Shown here: in pieces, positions 7,211 to 9,833 of the stretch
Layout: every line of letters starts with the position of its first letter
Position numbering within the stretch: position 1 is the stretch's first letter
Source: Pseudothermotoga sp.
GTDB taxonomy: Bacteria; Thermotogota; Thermotogae; Thermotogales; DSM-5069
Assembly (NCBI GenBank): GCA_028276125.1
Contig: JAPYWY010000039.1
Location: 1 to 9,833 of the forward strand
Length of the DNA stretch: 9,833 nt
Reading direction: 5' to 3'
Position numbers and translations under genes: made by a program
The notes under the pieces: generated by a model
What the model saw: the letters and a program-made list of their open reading frames with translations, nothing else
Databases searched by the model: none
Told to the model about the DNA's origin: nothing

Positions 7211-7216
7211 ATTATA
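7211..7216 (-). promoter_or_regulatory. Candidate -10 box of the ferritin operon
   Basis: A perfect TATAAT reads on the minus strand between the peroxiredoxin terminator and the ferritin ribosome site. The -35 position falls in the terminator stem (AGGCCC) and does not resemble consensus, and no TGn extension is present. The start point would be near 7204, so the mRNA would begin almost at the GAGGAGGTG (7205-7197) with about 15 bases of leader. Confidence 0.45.
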
Positions 7217-7218
7217 CG

Positions 7219-7239
7219 AAAAAGGCCCCAAAGGGGCCT
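7219..7239 (-). terminator. Rho-independent terminator of the peroxiredoxin gene
   Basis: AGGCCCC (7223-7229) and GGGGCCT (7233-7239) form a perfect 7-bp GC-rich stem with a 3-base loop. On the minus strand it is followed by TTTTT. It starts five bases after the peroxiredoxin stop codon and separates that gene from the ferritin operon. On the plus strand no T-run follows, so it works for the minus strand only. Confidence 0.88.
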
Positions 7240-7244
7240 ACATA

Positions 7245-7877
7245 TCAGACTTTCTTGTGGCAGAACCACCAATCGAAGCACTTGTACTGTTCTTTCCTCT
7301 TAGCAGCTTCCTGAACGCTGGTCGGTGGTGGAACGATGACCTCATCTTTGATCAGTTCGTTGTTTGGCCAGTTCGCGGGTATTGCGACTTTGTTTTCGTC
7401 GGCGACCTTGAAGGCCTTGACGATCCTCACTATCTCATCCATGTTCCTTCCAACTTCCTGGGGGTAGTACAGTATCGCGCGAATGATACCGTTCGGATCG
7501 ACGAAGAAGACAGCCCTCACCGTGTTGCTTCCCTTCGCAGGATGGATCATGCCGAGCATCTCGGCGACCTTGCCGGTGTCTGCGATGATTGGAAATTCGA
7601 TTTCTACACCCGTTTGTTCCTTGATCCACTCGACCCACTTGATGTGCGAAAACACTTGATCCACACTCAAACCGATGAGTTCTGCGCCCAGCTCTCTGAA
7701 CTGGTTGTACCTCTTCTGGAAGGCTATGAACTCTGTCGTGCAAACTGGTGTGAAGTCTGCGGGATGACTGAACAAAACGAACCACTTACCCTTGAAAGCG
7801 TCCGGAAGCTTCATTCTGCCGTGTGTCGTGAGCACCTCGATTTCTGGAAACTTTTCACCTATCAACGGAATCGCCAT
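7245..7877 (-). CDS. Peroxiredoxin, 1-Cys Prx6 / archaeal type
   Basis: Reduces hydrogen peroxide and organic hydroperoxides in the cytoplasm. The 210-residue protein has the peroxidatic site SHPADFTPVCTTE (37-49) with C46 and T43, the conserved segment NTVRAVFFVDPNGIIRAILYYP that supplies the active-site Arg, and the long C-terminal arm of the Prx6 group. The arm ends in KCFDWWFCHKK with C200 and C206. Such a C-terminal Cys pair is known in archaeal relatives such as the Aeropyrum thioredoxin peroxidase, where it helps recycle the oxidised C46. The start ATG at 7877 has GAGGAGGTG five bases before it. The gene has its own promoter and terminator and so is probably monocistronic. It lies between a sugar regulator and the ferritin operon; the latter fits a shared oxidative-stress role. 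A ROK gene beside a peroxiredoxin gene also occurs, as I recall, in T. maritima (TM0807/TM0808). Confidence 0.93.
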   Translation of the reverse strand: MAIPLIGEKFPEIEVLTTHGRMKLPDAFKGKWFVLFSHPADFTPVCTTEFIAFQKRYNQFRELGAELIGLSVDQVFSHIKWVEWIKEQTGVEIEFPIIADTGKVAEMLGMIHPAKGSNTVRAVFFVDPNGIIRAILYYPQEVGRNMDEIVRIVKAFKVADENKVAIPANWPNNELIKDEVIVPPPTSVQEAAKRKEQYKCFDWWFCHKKV

Positions 7878-7910
7878 ACCGACACCTCCTCGCTTTTACG
7901 TTCCAGTTAT

Positions 7911-7940
7911 ATTATAGCACACTCTCTGGATACACTGCAA
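7911..7940 (-). promoter_or_regulatory. Promoter of the peroxiredoxin gene (extended -10)
   Basis: On the minus strand TGC-TATAAT (7919-7911) is a perfect extended -10. A partial -35, TTGCAG (7940-7935), lies 18 bp upstream inside the first palindrome. The start point would be near 7903, leaving a leader of about 26 bases with the ribosome site. A perfect TTGACA at 7953-7948 is too far (31 bp) from this -10 to serve it. Confidence 0.7.
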
Positions 7941-7959
7941 AGTGTATTGTCAACAATAC
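7930..7959. repeat. Two interlocked perfect palindromes upstream of the peroxiredoxin gene, candidate operator
   Basis: Palindrome 1 is ATACACT-GCAA-AGTGTAT (7930-7947). Palindrome 2 is GTATTGT-CA-ACAATAC (7944-7959). They share the bases GTAT at 7944-7947. Relative to the predicted start near 7903, palindrome 1 covers about -27 to -44 and overlaps the -35; palindrome 2 covers about -41 to -56. This is a natural place for one regulator that represses or two that compete. As RNA, neither is followed by a T-run, so it is not a terminator for the ROK gene. The binding protein is unknown: a peroxide sensor or the adjacent ROK protein are the first candidates. Confidence 0.55.
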
Positions 7960-8036
7960 CTAATTTTAATCTATGATCTCGAACCCTCCTCACCTCGACA
8001 AAGAGTTGAACCAAGGGACCAACAACAGTGCGATGT

Positions 8037-9173
8037 TCAGCGAGTGGATAACAGCAGAGCTTTCGGCAAGAACCTGCGAACCGTGGCAAGGGCGACGCCC
8101 TCTTCCCAGCTCGCATGTGAGAGTCGAAAATCCACGCTGCCAATGAACTCCGAGTTGAACTTTTCTGTGACGAACCTCTCCAAGATCCTCACCATCTCTT
8201 CATTCACTATCCCTTCACCCAGAAAAACTACGGAACGCGGCTTGAGTACCATGATCAAGTTTCCGAGGACGAAAGATAACCTCCTGAAAGGCCCAAGATA
8301 GTGGACTCTCACGGATTCGAAGTTAGAACGGGCCTTTGCCCTGATCTCTTCCACGATGGGTCTGTACTTTTCTTCCTCGTTCATCGCGAAGTCCTCGAAG
8401 TCTATGTCCTTTCCAAGGTAAGATTTGAGCACAGCGTACTCGGAAGAATGGTATTCGAGACAACCAGTCTGTCCACAGTAGCATCTTCCCTCGTTCGTAA
8501 TGATCGCGTGTCCTATCTCGAAATGTTTCGCATGTCCGTTGCTCCAGAAGCTCGCGCCGATGCCAGTGCCGTAGCTGACCGTGAGAAAGTCATCCTTTTC
8601 GTGGCTCGATAGAAAGTACGCGAGTGCGTCGACATCGTTCATCAAGACAACGTTACCAATGCCCAGAGATTCTGCCAAACGATCTTCAACGTTGAGCTCC
8701 CTGACATTCATAAGGTGCGAGACGATGATCTCACCGTGTGAAACTATACCAGACGAACAGATTCCGACGCCGAGCAACCTTTCATCTCTGAGTTCGTCGA
8801 CGATCCTCAATATCGCCGAAGCGTAACCTTCGTTGTTTCTCATGTGCGAGAAGATGCGAACGGACTTCTTTTCCAAAGGTTGCATCGCCGCATCGAAGAG
8901 AACCCCTCGCACCTCTTCACGCCCCACCTTGACACCTATGACAGACCAACGAGAGCGCGCAATGCTCAGAATTTGTGAAGGCCTACCCTTGTTTGGCTCG
9001 ATCTCCGTGACTTCGATGAAACCTTCGTTCAAAAGTTCTCGAACGATGTAACTCAGTGTGCTCGTTGAAAGCCCCGTCAAATCCGAAAGCTGTGCGCGTG
9101 ACAGGGGACCACGCTCGAACAAACATCTCAACACACGGAGTTTGTTCTCTCTTCTGAGAGCTGGAGCTGGCAA
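8037..9173 (-). CDS. ROK-family transcriptional regulator (NagC/XylR type)
   Basis: A 378-residue sugar-responsive DNA-binding protein. Residues 8-58 form a winged helix-turn-helix (LSRAQLSDLTGLSTSTLSYI at 24-43), followed by the NKGRPS linker (61-66) typical of ROK repressors. The ROK domain keeps the inducer-binding N179-D180, the loop YGTGIGA (201-207), the sugar and zinc motif EIGH (219-222), and the zinc cysteines C231, C233 and C238 in CYCGQTGCLE. The ATP phosphate loop of true ROK kinases is degenerate (GVKVGREEV at 80-88), so it is a regulator, not a kinase. The start is TTG at 9173 with GAGGTG five bases before it; this site overlaps the stop of the upstream gene, which suggests coupled translation. 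Being cotranscribed with a trehalose-synthase-like gene, it may respond to trehalose or another alpha-glucoside. The effector and operator are inferred, not seen. Confidence 0.92.
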   Translation of the reverse strand: MPAPALRRENKLRVLRCLFERGPLSRAQLSDLTGLSTSTLSYIVRELLNEGFIEVTEIEPNKGRPSQILSIARSRWSVIGVKVGREEVRGVLFDAAMQPLEKKSVRIFSHMRNNEGYASAILRIVDELRDERLLGVGICSSGIVSHGEIIVSHLMNVRELNVEDRLAESLGIGNVVLMNDVDALAYFLSSHEKDDFLTVSYGTGIGASFWSNGHAKHFEIGHAIITNEGRCYCGQTGCLEYHSSEYAVLKSYLGKDIDFEDFAMNEEEKYRPIVEEIRAKARSNFESVRVHYLGPFRRLSFVLGNLIMVLKPRSVVFLGEGIVNEEMVRILERFVTEKFNSEFIGSVDFRLSHASWEEGVALATVRRFLPKALLLSTR

Positions 9174-9177
9174 CTTC

Positions 9178-9833
9178 TCACCTCAAAACTTGTATGAAGG
9201 TCTTCAAATAGTTCATTAGGTTCACTGTCGTGATGAACTTCTCCAGCACGATCTTTCGTCCCTCTTCACCCATCTTCTTTCTCAGGCTCTCATCGTTCAT
9301 CAGTTTGAGTATATATCCTGCGAGCTCTTCTTTCTTCCAAGCCAGATAGCCGTTCTCACCGTGTTTGATCTGGATCTTCACACCTCCGACGGGTCTCGCC
9401 ACCACGGGCACTCTCTTGTACAAAGCTTCGCTGATGACCAACCCGAAACCTTCCCGCGTGGCTGTGTGCAGCGCCACCGTGCTGCTTCTTTGTATCGCGT
9501 TCACCTCTTTATTTCCCACCCCCCTCAAGTTCGTGCAAAACTTTATGTCCTCGTCCGTTCCAGCGTAGCGTAGGACTTTCTCGTAGAAGATCCATCCCTC
9601 TGGATCGTCCAAAGCCATCGCAGAAACGATCGCAAGCTGAACGGGGGGAACCTCACGTTTTACGAGCCTGTAGACGTCTATCGCCGAGAAAAGGTCTTTC
9701 CACGGATCGAACCTCGCAACAACAGTTATCAGAGGTCTTTGTGGATCAATCTCGAGCTTTTTCAAAATTTCTCTTACAAAGGCCTCGTCAAGCTCGATGT
9801 TCTTTTCACTGAGCGGATCTATGCTGGGAGGAA
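9178..9833 (-). CDS. treT: Trehalose synthase TreT-like glycosyltransferase, GT4 (partial, C-terminal part)
   Basis: The last 217 codons of a GT4 retaining glycosyltransferase that begins beyond the right edge; the frame is open to the end of the window. TreT makes trehalose reversibly from NDP-glucose and glucose. The segment starts with PPSIDPLSEKNIEL, a signature I associate with archaeal and Thermotogae TreT. Next come VVARFDPWKDLFSAIDVYRL, the MALDDPEGWIFYEK segment, GNKEVNAIQRSS and the donor-binding E-x7-E motif in REGFGLVISEAL, then RPVGGVKIQI and HGENGYL. Together these are the UDP/ADP-glucose-binding Rossmann domain. TTG at 9765 is an internal Leu, not a start. The stop lies four bases before the ROK gene. 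Other GT4 enzymes such as sucrose-phosphate synthases share the fold, but the DDPEGW and SIDPLSEKN segments favour TreT. Confidence 0.85.
   Translation of the reverse strand, partial: PPSIDPLSEKNIELDEAFVREILKKLEIDPQRPLITVVARFDPWKDLFSAIDVYRLVKREVPPVQLAIVSAMALDDPEGWIFYEKVLRYAGTDEDIKFCTNLRGVGNKEVNAIQRSSTVALHTATREGFGLVISEALYKRVPVVARPVGGVKIQIKHGENGYLAWKKEELAGYILKLMNDESLRKKMGEEGRKIVLEKFITTVNLMNYLKTFIQVLR

Noticed and set aside
7146..7976. 276-codon plus-strand open frame opposite the peroxiredoxin gene
   Set aside because: It runs through the terminator, the peroxiredoxin gene and its promoter on the opposite strand and shows no domain.
8004..8036. Possible terminator after the ROK gene (GTTGGTCC-CTT-GGTTCAAC on the minus strand)
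   Set aside because: The stem has a T-T mismatch and a G-T pair and is not followed by a T-run; it is too weak to call.

Overview
The window looks like chromosomal DNA of a thermophilic Thermotogae bacterium, most likely a Thermotoga/Pseudothermotoga relative. The evidence is the gene content (ferritin, a cysteine-free ferritin-like diiron protein, a 1-Cys peroxiredoxin with a C-terminal Cys pair, a TreT-type trehalose synthase, a ROK regulator, and an adjacent DUF59/HemK pair as I recall it from T. maritima), the strong GGAGGTG-like ribosome sites, and the frequent TTG/GTG starts. The genus is an inference. Coding density is very high. No RNA gene, IS element, CRISPR array or phage gene was seen, and no gene-free stretch exceeds 300 bases.

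Left part (1-3312): the 5' end of a minus-strand TRAP solute-binding protein (DctP family) is divergent from a plus-strand pair, an ArsB/NhaD-type (ion transporter superfamily) permease followed by an FGGY kinase that looks most like gluconokinase. The 231-bp divergent spacer holds a good dctP promoter (TTGCAA-17-TATAAT) with an 8-bp inverted repeat placed over and just after its start point. Together these suggest uptake and phosphorylation of a sugar acid or related organic anion. The substrate is unknown.

Middle (3316-7240): a tight minus-strand run is read in the order ferritin, ferritin-like diiron protein, DUF59/MIP18 protein, PrmC (release-factor methyltransferase), ABC half-exporter. 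Gaps range from a 4-base overlap to 38 bases, so one operon is likely. It joins iron storage, probable peroxide defence and Fe-S cluster maturation with a translation-factor modifier and an exporter. The run meets the kinase tail to tail with only 3 bases between stop codons.

Right part (7219-9833): a monocistronic peroxiredoxin gene has its own extended -10 promoter and a clear rho-independent terminator. Two interlocked perfect palindromes lie just upstream of its promoter. Before it in the direction of transcription come a ROK-family repressor gene and, 4 bases ahead of that, the 3' part of a TreT-like trehalose synthase gene that runs off the window edge.

Most of this is recognisable Thermotogae housekeeping and accessory content. 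I did not find a clear undescribed defence or mobile system. The most interesting points are the two candidate operators, the altered phosphate-binding loop of the kinase, and the mixed iron/oxidative-stress operon.
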